Positions 8,260 through 17,858 of a DNA stretch of 64,000 nt are shown here, one piece after another. The stretch's first letter is position 1; each line of letters starts with the position of its first letter. This DNA is from Solimicrobium sp040544425. GTDB lineage: Bacteria > Pseudomonadota > Gammaproteobacteria > Burkholderiales > Burkholderiaceae_D. The notes beneath the pieces are model-generated. The model was not told the origin of the DNA, ran no database searches, and saw only the letters and a list, made by a program, of their open reading frames with translations. Location: contig JBEONO010000005.1 in assembly GCA_040544425.1 (NCBI GenBank), forward strand, positions 62,001 to 126,000. The letters run 5' to 3'. A program made the translations under genes and the position numbers.

Positions 8260-10121
8260 CTACCACCTTTGCCCCTGCCTTTTCACCCCTGGTCGCGCTG
8301 GTGGGCAACCCCAACTGCGGCAAGACTGCACTGTTCAACCGCCTGACCGGCGCGCGCCAAAAAGTGGCGAACTTTGCCGGTGTGACGGTGGAACGCAAGA
8401 TCGGCAAATATCTGAGCAGCACCGGTCGCGTCTGGCAAATCCTTGATTTACCCGGTACCTACAGTATTAACGCCAGCACCCCCGACGAACAAATCACCCA
8501 GTCTGTCATCACCGGACAACACCAGTCCGAAGCCATGCCGGATGCCCTGGTCTGCGTGGTCGATGCCACCAATCTGCGACGCGGATTGCGTATCGCGCTG
8601 GAATTGAAACAATTGAATTTGCCCATGGTGCTGGCCGTCAATATGATCGACGTGGCAGTCAAACGTAAAATTCAGATTGATCTGGCAGCCCTGTCGCTTG
8701 CGCTGGGCATGCCCGTGGTGGAAACCGTCGCGGTGCGCAAAGAAGGCGAAGCGCAATTGGTCGCGGCGCTGGAACAACTGCCACTGCGCCCGGAAAAAAA
8801 TCCGCCGGTGCACGTGCTACCAATGTCGGTGATGGAACTGCAGGATGAGGTCAACGCAATTCTCGCCAGCTGCGTGATCAATCCGACCACCAAATCGCTC
8901 TGGACTGAAAAAATCGACCGGATTATTCTGCACCCGATTTTTGGCACCGCGATATTTTTGTTGTTGATGTTCATGGTGTTTCAGGCAGTATTCTCCTGGG
9001 CGGCAGCACCGATGGATCTGATCAAGACCAGTGTGGAGGGTCTTGGCACCCTGATTCAAAACAATATGTCGGATGGCATATTGCGCGACCTGCTGACCAA
9101 GGGAATCATCGGCGGCAGCGGCGCGGTGCTGGTTTTTTTGCCGCAGATCGTGATCTTGTTTTTCTTCATATTGACACTGGAAGATTCCGGCTACCTGCCG
9201 CGCGCCGCTTTTTTACTGGACCGGCTGATGGGCAGCGTCGGTCTGTCGGGGCGCGCTTTTATCCCCCTGCTGTCGAGCTTCGCCTGTGCGATCCCGGGCA
9301 TCATGTCGACCAGGACCATACAAAATCCGCGCGACCGCTTGACCACCATCATGATCGCCCCGCTCATGACCTGTTCTGCACGCCTGCCAGTGTATGCGTT
9401 GATTATTGCGGCGTTCATTCCCGATCGCCAGGTGCTGGGATTTTTAAATCTGCAGGGCCTGGTATTGTTCATCCTGTATATGGCAGGGATCCTGTCGGCC
9501 ATGCTGGTGGCCTGGGTGCTGAAGCCGCGCAATAAAACCCATCATGCCCTGATGCTGGAATTGCCCGATTATCGCTGGCCGAATGTGCGCAATCTGTCGC
9601 TGGGACTGTGGGAGAGAATCCGCATTTTTGTCACCCGGGTCGGCACCATCATTCTGGCCTTGATGATTCTGCTGTGGTTCCTGAGCAGTTTTCCGGGTGC
9701 GCCCGATCATGCCGACCACCCCGCCATTTATTACAGCATCGCGGGCTTGCTGGGACGCGGTCTGGAAGTCATTTTTGCGCCTATCGGATTTAACTGGCAA
9801 ATCTGCATCGCGCTGGTGCCGGGCATGGCGGCGCGCGAAGTGGCGGTGGCCGCGCTGGGCACGGTGTATGCGCTGTCTCAGCACGGCGACAATCTGGCCC
9901 AGACCTTGCAACCTTTGATCGCCCAGTCATGGAGCATGCCGACCGCGCTGTCTTTATTGGCCTGGTTCGTGTTTGCCCCGCAATGCATCGCGACCCTGAG
10001 TGTGGTCAGACGCGAAACCAACTCGTGGCGCTACCCATTCATCATGGCCGGTTATTTATTTGGTCTGGCTTATTTCGCTTCTTTTATAACTTATCGGGCA
10101 GCTTTGCTTTTTTTAGGCTAA
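8256..10121 (+). CDS. feoB: ferrous iron transporter FeoB
   Basis: This inner-membrane Fe(II) permease has an N-terminal G domain. In its 621 residues one sees G1 GNPNCGKTALFN (about 17-28), G3 DLPGTYS, G4 NMID, a helical GDI region, then from about residue 230 the gate/nucleoside-recognition membrane domain with roughly eight to nine hydrophobic segments, including the conserved FACAIPGIMSTRTI and GMAAREVAVAALGTVY. It is shorter than E. coli FeoB (773) mainly by a reduced helical linker and C-terminus, as is common in proteobacteria with small Feo systems. It is coupled to feoA and followed by a Cys-rich membrane peptide gene, and is probably Fur-regulated. Confidence 0.96.
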   Translation: MTTTFAPAFSPLVALVGNPNCGKTALFNRLTGARQKVANFAGVTVERKIGKYLSSTGRVWQILDLPGTYSINASTPDEQITQSVITGQHQSEAMPDALVCVVDATNLRRGLRIALELKQLNLPMVLAVNMIDVAVKRKIQIDLAALSLALGMPVVETVAVRKEGEAQLVAALEQLPLRPEKNPPVHVLPMSVMELQDEVNAILASCVINPTTKSLWTEKIDRIILHPIFGTAIFLLLMFMVFQAVFSWAAAPMDLIKTSVEGLGTLIQNNMSDGILRDLLTKGIIGGSGAVLVFLPQIVILFFFILTLEDSGYLPRAAFLLDRLMGSVGLSGRAFIPLLSSFACAIPGIMSTRTIQNPRDRLTTIMIAPLMTCSARLPVYALIIAAFIPDRQVLGFLNLQGLVLFILYMAGILSAMLVAWVLKPRNKTHHALMLELPDYRWPNVRNLSLGLWERIRIFVTRVGTIILALMILLWFLSSFPGAPDHADHPAIYYSIAGLLGRGLEVIFAPIGFNWQICIALVPGMAAREVAVAALGTVYALSQHGDNLAQTLQPLIAQSWSMPTALSLLAWFVFAPQCIATLSVVRRETNSWRYPFIMAGYLFGLAYFASFITYRAALLFLG

Positions 10122-10141
10122 ATTGAATCGTGGAGGACATC

Positions 10142-10369
10142 ATGCAAACCATTATTTGTAGTTTGATTATTTTTGCTGCCGTGGTTTACGTCGCCAATCG
10201 CTGGATGCCGTTCGCGCTCAGGCAGCGTTTGATGACACTGTTGGGCCAGACACCCAAAGCGAAAGTTCAGGCTGGAAGCGGGTCTTGCAGTTCATGTTCA
10301 TCTTGTGGCAATTGTGGAAGCGATTCGGATAAGACGGTAAAAAAAGTAATTTTTGCCAGTAGCAAGTAA
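10142..10369 (+). CDS. small Cys-rich membrane protein of the feo operon (DUF6587-like)
   Basis: The 75-residue product has one N-terminal transmembrane helix (IICSLIIFAAVVYVANRW), a basic stretch, then a Cys cluster CSSCSSCGNCG before a charged tail. Such peptides often follow feoAB in betaproteobacteria, and the cysteines could bind iron or sense redox state, taking the place of FeoC; that role is inference. GGAGG lies 5 nt before the ATG at 10142, which decides this start over a GTG at 10130. The gene begins 20 nt after feoB, so it is almost certainly in the operon. Confidence 0.8.
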   Translation: MQTIICSLIIFAAVVYVANRWMPFALRQRLMTLLGQTPKAKVQAGSGSCSSCSSCGNCGSDSDKTVKKVIFASSK

Positions 10370-10423
10370 TCCGATCGCTATGATAAGCTGGACTACCTTA
10401 AAGCAGATGCGACGAATTATTCA

Positions 10424-10927
10424 ATGGTAAATATTATTTTTGATAAAACCGATAAAGGTCGTGAGGAGATCATTTCCCGCAAATATCGCCTGGCAGGCCG
10501 TTTGCGTACCTTGCTGGTGTTGGTAGATGGCAAACAGACCAGTGACGATCTGCTCGCAAAAGTGTCCGCTCTTGGCCTGTCGCAAGCCAGTATCGACGAA
10601 TTGGAACACCTCGGTTTTATTCAACGACAAGGCGCCACGGTGCCGGTCAGTAATACCCTGGACGACAGCCAGAACAGCCAGATCAACAGTATTGAGCTGT
10701 TTCAGGTTCTGTATGATTTTTACACTGAAACGATCAAACAGAATTTGGGTCTGCGCGGCTACAACATTCAATTCATCGTCGAGCGCGCGACCAATCTGCA
10801 GGACTTCCATGACCTGCGGGCACCTTTTCTGGACGCCATCAACAAGGCGCAAAATGAAAAAAAAGCACTCGAATTGCGCGACCAGCTTGACGAACTGCTA
10901 AGCATTATCCCGGTTAAATCAAGTTAA
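10424..10927 (+). CDS. conserved hypothetical protein
   Basis: I do not recognise this 167-residue protein with certainty. It is soluble, with no signal peptide or transmembrane segment. The first 65 residues (GREEIISRKYRLAGRLRTLLVLVDGKQTSDDLL) look like a small winged-helix-type domain: a basic helix, a short strand, then helices ending in GLSQASIDELEHLGFI. The second half is helical and charged. It lies 54 nt after the feo operon and 212 nt before a diguanylate cyclase gene on the same strand, and it need not be functionally tied to either. Start ATG at 10424 has no clear ribosome site. Confidence 0.7.
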   Translation: MVNIIFDKTDKGREEIISRKYRLAGRLRTLLVLVDGKQTSDDLLAKVSALGLSQASIDELEHLGFIQRQGATVPVSNTLDDSQNSQINSIELFQVLYDFYTETIKQNLGLRGYNIQFIVERATNLQDFHDLRAPFLDAINKAQNEKKALELRDQLDELLSIIPVKSS

Positions 10928-11139
10928 CCAGACGCCATCATCACCGCAGGTTTTGCCGGCGGCATTAATTTACCTTACAAATTCGAATTTTTTTTCCTAA
11001 TATAAGGTTAGGGATTAGTGGATTTGTGACGGTAATAGGCGCAGCGGACCCAAGGCTTGTGCAATTGACCATCTCGAATCACACGCATCCATCCTGTTCA
11101 CCGCACAACTATTGATGATCGCATCTGGAGATTGATTAC

Positions 11140-13002
11140 GTGGCTACCTCTAAACCATCCAAACAAAGTCCAGCGGATGTGGCACGAGAAACTTTTCGTC
11201 AATTATCAATCAGTCGCACCCAGCCTACCCCGGATGCCTATCGCAAGGTCTTCAATGAAATCGCCGGGATTACCGATGACGCAGCGCCCCAGGCGGAACC
11301 GAATAAAGACCATCAGGAGCTGGAAACGATCCTGTTGAACTTTGCCATCAGCCTGACCCTGGAAAGCAAGGAATTCGCCCACATCGGCCAGCAACTCGCC
11401 ATATCGGCAGAAAAACAGCAATGGTCTGCGTATCAGGAAGGCCTGAACCATTTTATTGAAAAAGTCTTCGCGCAAATCAAAGCCCTGCACGCCAAAGCCA
11501 GCGAAGCGGCCAGGCCTGGTCCGGTCGAGATGCCGGTTGATCTGCAAAAACAGGAAAGCGTCTTGAAAGACCTGCTCACCCGAACCTTGGGACTGGCTTT
11601 GCCGAGTTTATTGAATACCGCCCCGGAGCTTTCCAGGGAATCCGAAGCACTCGGTAAATTATTAAAAGTCTCACTGTCCGAGAAAGAATTGACCGATGTC
11701 GGATCGAGGCTAAAAAATCTCTGCTTCAAGATCGAACATCTGCCGCAAGTCGCAGGCGCTCCTGCCGCAAAGTCTGCCGCTGCGCCGCTGCTGGACGACC
11801 CGCTGATTCCGATGCTGTCAAAATTATTGTCGCAGACCCTGAGCATGGCAGTCGGCGCCTTGCTGCACGGTGATGTCAAGCTGGTGGAAGTGTCGGACAA
11901 ACTGGCCGACGAAGTAAAAACTGCCCAGACCCTGTCCGACTTTCAAAACATTGAAACGCGCTTGAAAGACCTGTGCTACAAAATCAGTCTGAAAGGTGAT
12001 GACACCAGCGAACAGCTGCAACTGCTGCTGTCGCTGTTCAAGCTGTTGCTCGAAAATGTCTCGTCGCTGCTGGAAGATGATAACTGGCTGCGCGGACAGG
12101 TGATTGTGATTCAGGAGCTGATCACCGGCGAGATTGACCACCGCGCCTTGCTGGCCGCAACCAAAAGCCTCAAAGAGGTCGTCTACAAGCAAGGCGTGTT
12201 AAAAGAAAGCATTGCCCAAAACAAGGTATCGGTCAAACAGCTCATGGATCTGTTTGTCGACCGGCTCAGTGTATTTGCCAGCACCACCGGGGATTACCAC
12301 GACAAGGTCACGTCCTATACCGGCAAGATCACCCACAACACCAGCCCGGAAGATATCAATAAGGTGATCGACAGTCTGCTGGCCGATACCATGGTGGTGC
12401 AGAACGAAACCAAGCAATCCTATGACATGATGCAGGCCGCCCAAAAAGAAGTGCAGGAAGCCGAAGCGCGGATTGCTGAACTGGAAAAAAAGCTGGCCGA
12501 CATGAGCGATCAGGTGCAAAAGGATCAATTGACCGGCAGCCTGAACCGACGCGGCCTGGATGAAATTCTGGCGCGCGAGGCAGCACGCTCTGACCGACGT
12601 AAAACGCCGCTGTGTTTTGGCATGCTGGATATCGATAACTTCAAAAAAATCAATGACACTTTCGGCCATGTGACCGGCGACGGTGCCCTGGTGCATCTGG
12701 TGAATATCATCAAAAAAACCCTGCGCTCAATGGATATCGTGGCACGTTACGGTGGCGAAGAATTCGCCGTGGTGATGCCGGAAACCGGCTTGAAAGATGC
12801 GGCCGATACCATGATGCGATTGCAGCGCGAACTGACCAAACATTTTTTCATGGCCGGGGAAGAACAGGTCTTGATCACATTCAGCGCCGGTGTGGCAGAA
12901 CGTCACCCGGCCGAAAGCCAGGAAACCTTGATCATCCGCGCCGATAAAGCGATGTACAAGGCCAAGATGACCGGAAAGAACCGGGTCGTCAGCGCGGACT
13001 GA
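11140..13002 (+). CDS. diguanylate cyclase with long helical N-terminus
   Basis: The C-terminal GGDEF domain (about residues 455-620) should make c-di-GMP from two GTP. The active-site loop reads RYGGEEF near residue 540, and an RSMD (RxxD) inhibitory site sits five residues before it, so feedback inhibition by c-di-GMP is expected. Upstream are two internally similar helical segments with PLIPMLSKLLSQTL- and LPSLLNTAPELSRE-type sequence and a coiled coil just before the catalytic domain (AQKEVQEAEARIAELEKKLADM). No transmembrane segment is visible. The start is GTG at 11140, with GGAG 9 nt upstream. It precedes the flagellar genes on the same strand, including the c-di-GMP effector YcgR. Confidence 0.93.
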   Translation: MATSKPSKQSPADVARETFRQLSISRTQPTPDAYRKVFNEIAGITDDAAPQAEPNKDHQELETILLNFAISLTLESKEFAHIGQQLAISAEKQQWSAYQEGLNHFIEKVFAQIKALHAKASEAARPGPVEMPVDLQKQESVLKDLLTRTLGLALPSLLNTAPELSRESEALGKLLKVSLSEKELTDVGSRLKNLCFKIEHLPQVAGAPAAKSAAAPLLDDPLIPMLSKLLSQTLSMAVGALLHGDVKLVEVSDKLADEVKTAQTLSDFQNIETRLKDLCYKISLKGDDTSEQLQLLLSLFKLLLENVSSLLEDDNWLRGQVIVIQELITGEIDHRALLAATKSLKEVVYKQGVLKESIAQNKVSVKQLMDLFVDRLSVFASTTGDYHDKVTSYTGKITHNTSPEDINKVIDSLLADTMVVQNETKQSYDMMQAAQKEVQEAEARIAELEKKLADMSDQVQKDQLTGSLNRRGLDEILAREAARSDRRKTPLCFGMLDIDNFKKINDTFGHVTGDGALVHLVNIIKKTLRSMDIVARYGGEEFAVVMPETGLKDAADTMMRLQRELTKHFFMAGEEQVLITFSAGVAERHPAESQETLIIRADKAMYKAKMTGKNRVVSAD

Positions 13003-13076
13003 TTACCATGTTTTCGTTTTACGATCCGCCATTGATCACAATCAGGCGCTGATCAGTCCTACCCACTGGAAAAAAA

Positions 13077-14429
13077 ATGGTCTCAGGTGTCGATTCTCCC
13101 GTCACGCAACAAAATCCGCTGATTGAAGCGTCGACCAGTGCCGGGCCAATCAATCAGGCCAGGCAAGGCGCGATCCTCAACAGCAGCCAGCTGGTGGTCG
13201 GCAAACAGTTCAAGGCCGAAGTGGTTTCGGCGCTGACCGACGGCACTTACATCGTCAAGGTCGCCGATGTCGCCGCACGCATGCAATTGCCCAATTCGCC
13301 GGAAGTCGGCGCCAAGCTGTCCCTGACGCTGATTGCCACCTCGCCGCGCGCCACGTTTTTATTGAACCCGTCGGATGGCGAACCGGGCACGCCGGTGACT
13401 ACCAATGCGACGGTTGCGACATCGGCCAAGCAGCTCATTGACGACTTCAATCAATCGGCTGCGGCCAAAACCGGCGCCAGCGGCCCAGCCCTGCAGGCCA
13501 GTTTTGCGGCGGCACCGGTTACCAGCACCAGTGCTGATCCGCGCCTGATTATTGTCAATGGCGGCGCGACCGACAGCGCCCCGGCCACGTTCAGTTCGGC
13601 AGGCAAATTAGTCAACCAGTTAATCCAGCAAACGCCTCACGACGCCACGGTGGTGAACGTCAGCAAAGTGCCTCTGCTCGCGACGCCACAGGTCAACGTC
13701 AATACCCTGGCCAGGGCATTGCAAAGCGGCGTTTCAACCAGCGGCGTATTTTATGAATCGCACGTGCTGAAATGGGCCGAAGGAACGCTGCCCCTGACCG
13801 AACTGATGAAGGAACCGCAGGCCAGCTTCAGTACACCCAACTCCGCACCCAACGCCGCATCCAACCCCACACCCACTTCCGCGCCCACACAAAATACGGC
13901 AGCCAATGTCGCGACCAGCAATCCGCCAAATAATGCAACGCCTGCGGAAGCTGCGAAAATAAATCTGCCCTCGACCGTCAGTCCTGACACGCGCACCGGC
14001 ATCGCATCCGGCCCGGTTGGCAATACGACAGCCACCGGCAGCAGCGCGATCACCCTGCCCAATGCCGCAGCGCCGATCATTCAGCAGCAGTTGCAAACCA
14101 TGGAGCAGCAACGCTTTATGTGGCGCGGTGAAGTCTGGCCGGGACAAACCATGGAATGGGAAATTTCGCGTGACCGCCAACACAAACAGCAGCAGCAAGC
14201 CGAGGACCCGGAACAAATCTGGCAAAGTGTCGCCAATTTTTCCATGCCGCAGCTCGGAAATATTTCAGCGCAATTCCAGTTGAGCGGCACCCATCTGAAA
14301 CTGACCGTGCATACCCAGGATGCGGCGACCTCGCAGATCCTGCAGAAGCACGCAACTACCCTGGTCAACGCGCTGGATAACACCGGCACCCAGCTCGATT
14401 CATTACAGATTAAAACCAAACCATCATGA
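13077..14429 (+). CDS. FliK-like flagellar hook-length control domain protein (second copy)
   Basis: The 450-residue protein has a long Ala/Thr/Pro-rich middle (about residues 100-340) and a C-terminal Flg_hook-type domain: a mixed segment RFMWRGEVWPGQTMEWEISRD followed by MPQLGNISAQFQLSGTHLKLTVH. This is the export-switch part of FliK molecular rulers. A separate FliK lies at 21557 within fliFGHIJK, so this is a paralogue, not the canonical gene. Its stop overlaps the start of a stand-alone FlhB C-domain (ATGA at 14426), which pairs a FliK-like protein with the piece of FlhB that FliK touches. Together with ycgR it forms one coupled operon. Confidence 0.85.
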   Translation: MVSGVDSPVTQQNPLIEASTSAGPINQARQGAILNSSQLVVGKQFKAEVVSALTDGTYIVKVADVAARMQLPNSPEVGAKLSLTLIATSPRATFLLNPSDGEPGTPVTTNATVATSAKQLIDDFNQSAAAKTGASGPALQASFAAAPVTSTSADPRLIIVNGGATDSAPATFSSAGKLVNQLIQQTPHDATVVNVSKVPLLATPQVNVNTLARALQSGVSTSGVFYESHVLKWAEGTLPLTELMKEPQASFSTPNSAPNAASNPTPTSAPTQNTAANVATSNPPNNATPAEAAKINLPSTVSPDTRTGIASGPVGNTTATGSSAITLPNAAAPIIQQQLQTMEQQRFMWRGEVWPGQTMEWEISRDRQHKQQQQAEDPEQIWQSVANFSMPQLGNISAQFQLSGTHLKLTVHTQDAATSQILQKHATTLVNALDNTGTQLDSLQIKTKPS

Positions 14430-14776
14430 GCAGCACAGCCAAACCGGGCGATGAGCACAACTCGCCCATCCAGAATGCCGTGGCGCTGGCTTATCAGGGC
14501 GGTTCGTCGGCGCCAACCGTGGTCGCCAAAGGGAAAGGTCTGGTCGCCAAAGCGATCATTGAACGAGCCAAAGAGAATGGCGTTTATGTGCATCAGTCGC
14601 AGGAGTTGGTCTCACTCCTGATGCAGGTCGATCTGGACAAGGATATTCCTCCGGCGCTGTATCGCGTCGTTGCGGAATTGCTGGCCTGGCTATACCATAT
14701 CGAAAAACAAAAAAGCACCGGCATCATCACCCCCTACGTTTCCACCTTCGAAGTCAACCCGAAACTGACACCATGA
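14426..14776 (+). CDS. stand-alone FlhB C-terminal domain protein (FlhX type)
   Basis: The 116-residue protein corresponds only to the cytosolic C-terminal domain of the export-switch protein FlhB: AVALAYQ, then TVVAKGKGLVAKAIIERAKENGVYV and a final YRVVAELLAWLY helix. Full FlhB has four transmembrane helices and an autocleaving NPTH loop; here the matching place reads SPIQN, so self-cleavage is not expected. Similar FlhX proteins can stand in for the cleaved FlhB domain in other bacteria. It overlaps both neighbours by 4 nt (ATGA), so it is translated together with a FliK-like protein and YcgR. Confidence 0.88.
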   Translation: MSSTAKPGDEHNSPIQNAVALAYQGGSSAPTVVAKGKGLVAKAIIERAKENGVYVHQSQELVSLLMQVDLDKDIPPALYRVVAELLAWLYHIEKQKSTGIITPYVSTFEVNPKLTP

Positions 14777-15534
14777 AACCAAACTTACCCAATCTGGGCA
14801 CTGAAAATCAAAGTCCGTATCAAGTTGATTCGCGCAAGGAAATCATCATGTTGATCCGCAGTCTGCAGGAGAGCAAACAGCTCATCAACATGATTATCAA
14901 TGACGGCACCGAAGTGATCGTCACCGCCATTCTGAAAGTCGATGACGACAATAACAACATCGTGTTTGATTGCGCCTCGACCGAATCGGCCAATCAGCGT
15001 CTGATCGAAGCGCCGCGGGTGTATTTCGAAGCTTCGTTAAACCGGATCAGTATCCAGTTTTCTTCCTCCAGCATCAGCCGCGCCAACTACCTGGGCAATC
15101 AGGCCTTGAGCTGCACCATCCCGGCCAGTCTGATCCGTTTGCAGCGCCGCGAATACTATCGCATCAACACACCGATTTCCCATCCGATCATCTGTGTCGT
15201 CAAGGTCCCGCAAGAAAATGGTGGTGGCGAGATCAAATTGCCGCTGGTCGATATCAGTTGTGGTGGGGTCGCGCTGCTGGATGAGAAAAAAACCTTGAAT
15301 GCCGAATTTGGCGTGATGTACGACAACTGCAAAATCGACTTGCCGGGATTGGGTGTGATCAACGTGACGCTGCAGGTGCGCAACTCGCAAAATCTATTAT
15401 TGATGAATCATAAAACCAGTCGCCGCATTGGCTTTCAATTTGTCGATATGCCGAAAGCGATTCTGGCGCAGATTCAAAAATTGATTACCAAAATTGAGCG
15501 TGAACGCAATTCCCGCAATGCCGGGATGAATTAG
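14773..15534 (+). CDS. ycgR: flagellar brake protein YcgR (PilZ domain)
   Basis: YcgR binds c-di-GMP and then acts on the flagellar motor to slow swimming. The 253-residue protein has an N-terminal YcgR/PilZN domain (about 20-120; IMLIRSLQESKQLINM) and a C-terminal PilZ domain (about 125-240). Both ligand motifs are present: RREYYR (RxxxR) at the domain junction and DISCGG (DxSxxG). It is the third gene of the coupled FliK-like/FlhX/YcgR operon. Its stop codon overlaps that of the convergent fliE gene (15531-15534). A diguanylate cyclase gene lies about 2 kb upstream. Confidence 0.95.
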   Translation: MKPNLPNLGTENQSPYQVDSRKEIIMLIRSLQESKQLINMIINDGTEVIVTAILKVDDDNNNIVFDCASTESANQRLIEAPRVYFEASLNRISIQFSSSSISRANYLGNQALSCTIPASLIRLQRREYYRINTPISHPIICVVKVPQENGGGEIKLPLVDISCGGVALLDEKKTLNAEFGVMYDNCKIDLPGLGVINVTLQVRNSQNLLLMNHKTSRRIGFQFVDMPKAILAQIQKLITKIERERNSRNAGMN

Positions 15535-15911
15535 ATTTGCATATTCATAATGTCGGTGTAGGCCGCAACCATCTTGTTGCGGACCTGCACTGTGGTCTGC
15601 AAACTGATGTTGGCTTTTTGCGTAGCGATCATGACATCAGACAGACTGACGCTGTCATTGCCCGAAGCGAACTGGTCGCCCAACTGTTGTGCCTGGGCCT
15701 GAACCTGATTGACCTGATTGAGTGAGTTTTTTAAGGCGTCAGCAAAATTGACTTTGGCGCTCGGACCACTGCTGCCGACTCCACCGACCGCCGCTCCCAC
15801 CGCAGCTCCCACATTGCCCAATCCAGAGGGCGCAGTGGCCTGGGCCGCGGTATTACGCAGCAAGGCCAACATCGAATCAATCTGACTGGAACTTATCCCT
15901 TCGACACCCAT
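15531..15911 (-). CDS. fliE: flagellar hook-basal body complex protein FliE
   Basis: FliE joins the MS ring to the proximal rod. The 126-residue product begins MGVEGISSSQIDSMLALLR, has a Gly/Ala-rich insert (about 35-60), and ends with the conserved helical part SLSDVMIATQKANISLQTTVQVRNKMVAAYTDI, close to the C-terminus of other FliE proteins (usual length about 105). GGAGAG lies just before the ATG at 15911, so I reject an upstream ATG at 15980. It is divergent from fliF across about 250 bp, the same arrangement as in E. coli. Confidence 0.95.
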   Translation of the reverse strand: MGVEGISSSQIDSMLALLRNTAAQATAPSGLGNVGAAVGAAVGGVGSSGPSAKVNFADALKNSLNQVNQVQAQAQQLGDQFASGNDSVSLSDVMIATQKANISLQTTVQVRNKMVAAYTDIMNMQI

Positions 15912-16160
15912 TTCTCTCTCCAAGGTTTCATTTTTTTCAAACTCTTTGAGCTGGTGCCAGACTATCAGAGCCCCGTGCAAATTTTAATCAAGATAAGACA
16001 GGTAAATCGCCATGTATTCGCCTGTTTGAAATAACGAAATCATCTGACAATCTCATCAAATTCGATAGGAATGCTGCGCGTCCGATGTCACACTGTCGGT
16101 GGGCGCGCGGTGATTCCGATCAGTCTGTAATGAAACAAGAATCTTCCGGAGAACGTTAAC

Positions 16161-17828
16161 ATGGCAACAGCAGATCCAGCGACTCTGGCCCAACCGCGCT
16201 TTTTAGGGTTACCAGAAACACAAGGAACCAGAGTGTTTCTGCTTGCCGTCTCGGCAGCGGTAATCATAGCGATCATGGCCGGTATTTGGATGTGGACTTC
16301 ACAACCTGATTACCGTGTACTGTTTTCAAATTACACCGATCGCGATGGCGGTGCCATCGTCGCATCCTTGCAGCAGATGAATATCCCGTATAAATTTTCC
16401 GACGGCGGCTCAGCCATCCTGGTCCCGGAGGGCATGGTGCACGATGCACGTCTGAAGCTGGCATCACAGGGTTTGCCGAAAGGCGGCAACGTCGGATTTG
16501 AATTGATGGAAAATCAAAAAATGGGGATTTCCCAATTTTTGGAGCAAGTCAATTTTCAGCGCGCACTGGAAGGTGAACTGGCGCGTTCGATCGAATCCAT
16601 TTCAGCGGTGCAAAGTGCCCGCGTGCATCTGGCCATCCCCAAAGACACGGTGTTCGTGCGTGACCAGCAAAAACCGACTGCTTCGGTGATTCTGAATCTG
16701 TACTCCAGCCGTCTGCTCGACCAGCAGCAGGTCAGTGCCATCATCCATCTGGTTGCTTCGAGCGTGCCTGACCTGCCGGCACAAAACGTCACCATCGTTG
16801 ACCAGAGCGGCAATCTGCTGTCTGACACCAGCAAACAGGCCGGGGTCGGCCAGTTGAATCCGAGCCAGCTGAAATATGTGCAGGAACTGCAGATGGATAT
16901 CGTCAAGCGGATCGAATCGATCATCTCGCCGATCGTCGGCAACACCAATGTGCGTGCTGAAGCGACTGCCGATGTTGACTTTACCCACGTTGAGCAGGCC
17001 GCTGAAGTTTACAAACCGAATCAGACTCCCGACTCGGCCGCGGTGCGCAGCATGCAGAGCAGTGAATCTGGCAGCAAAGGCGGCGCCAATGCTTCCGGCA
17101 TTCCGGGTGCGCTGAGCAACCAGCCACCTGTCAATGCGACCGCACCGATCAACGCACCGGCTGGCGCTTCGAGTGCAGCCAGTGCCGCAGCCGGTGGCAC
17201 CGGGCAAAAAGATTCCACCATCAATTACGAAGTCGATAAAACCATCAAGTACACCCAGCAGGCGATGGGCGGCATCAAACGCCTGGCCGTTGCCGTGGTG
17301 GTCAACTTCAAGAATGAACTGGACAAGAACGGCAAGCCGGTTTCCCGTGAACTGAACGATGCTGAAAAGGCGCAGATTATTTCTCTGGCCAAGGAAGCGA
17401 TGGGATTCAATCAGGATCGCGGCGATACGATCAATGTGGTCAACAGCAAATTTGTCGGCACTGAAAAAGACAACGTCGAGGTACCGCTCTGGAAGCAGAC
17501 CGAAACCATTCAGCTGGTCAAAAATGTCGGCAAGTATCTGCTTGGCACGCTCGCCATCATGTATCTGTTCTTCGCCTATCTGAGACCGTTGATTACCAAA
17601 ATCATGGAGCGCAACAAGAAGTCGCAGTCCCGTGCCGCACCCAAGGTTGAAGAGGAAGAAGAGGATGAGGATGTGGTCGTCAAGCTCAGTCCCGAACCGG
17701 AAAAAGACGAGTTCCAATTCAAGAATGCGCAGGCGTATGAAAAAGATCTGGAGGTTGCCAAAGACCTCTCCCGACAGGATCCAAAGATCGTCGCCAACGT
17801 GGTAAAAAATTGGGTAAACAGTGAATAA
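16161..17828 (+). CDS. fliF: flagellar MS-ring protein FliF
   Basis: FliF forms the MS ring in the inner membrane, the first platform of the basal body. The 555-residue protein has a transmembrane helix at about residues 24-45 (VFLLAVSAAVIIAIMAGIW), the ring-building domains (YRVLFSNYTDRDGGAIVASL; GFELMENQKMGISQFLEQVNFQRALEGELARSI is the conserved core), a Ser/Ala/Gly-rich variable loop (about 300-345), a second transmembrane helix (about 455-475) and an acidic C-terminal tail that binds FliG. CGGAG precedes the ATG. It is the first gene of fliFGHIJK. Confidence 0.97.
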   Translation: MATADPATLAQPRFLGLPETQGTRVFLLAVSAAVIIAIMAGIWMWTSQPDYRVLFSNYTDRDGGAIVASLQQMNIPYKFSDGGSAILVPEGMVHDARLKLASQGLPKGGNVGFELMENQKMGISQFLEQVNFQRALEGELARSIESISAVQSARVHLAIPKDTVFVRDQQKPTASVILNLYSSRLLDQQQVSAIIHLVASSVPDLPAQNVTIVDQSGNLLSDTSKQAGVGQLNPSQLKYVQELQMDIVKRIESIISPIVGNTNVRAEATADVDFTHVEQAAEVYKPNQTPDSAAVRSMQSSESGSKGGANASGIPGALSNQPPVNATAPINAPAGASSAASAAAGGTGQKDSTINYEVDKTIKYTQQAMGGIKRLAVAVVVNFKNELDKNGKPVSRELNDAEKAQIISLAKEAMGFNQDRGDTINVVNSKFVGTEKDNVEVPLWKQTETIQLVKNVGKYLLGTLAIMYLFFAYLRPLITKIMERNKKSQSRAAPKVEEEEEDEDVVVKLSPEPEKDEFQFKNAQAYEKDLEVAKDLSRQDPKIVANVVKNWVNSE

Positions 17829-17858
17829 GAAATAGTAAGTAATAAGGCTAAAAAAAAT

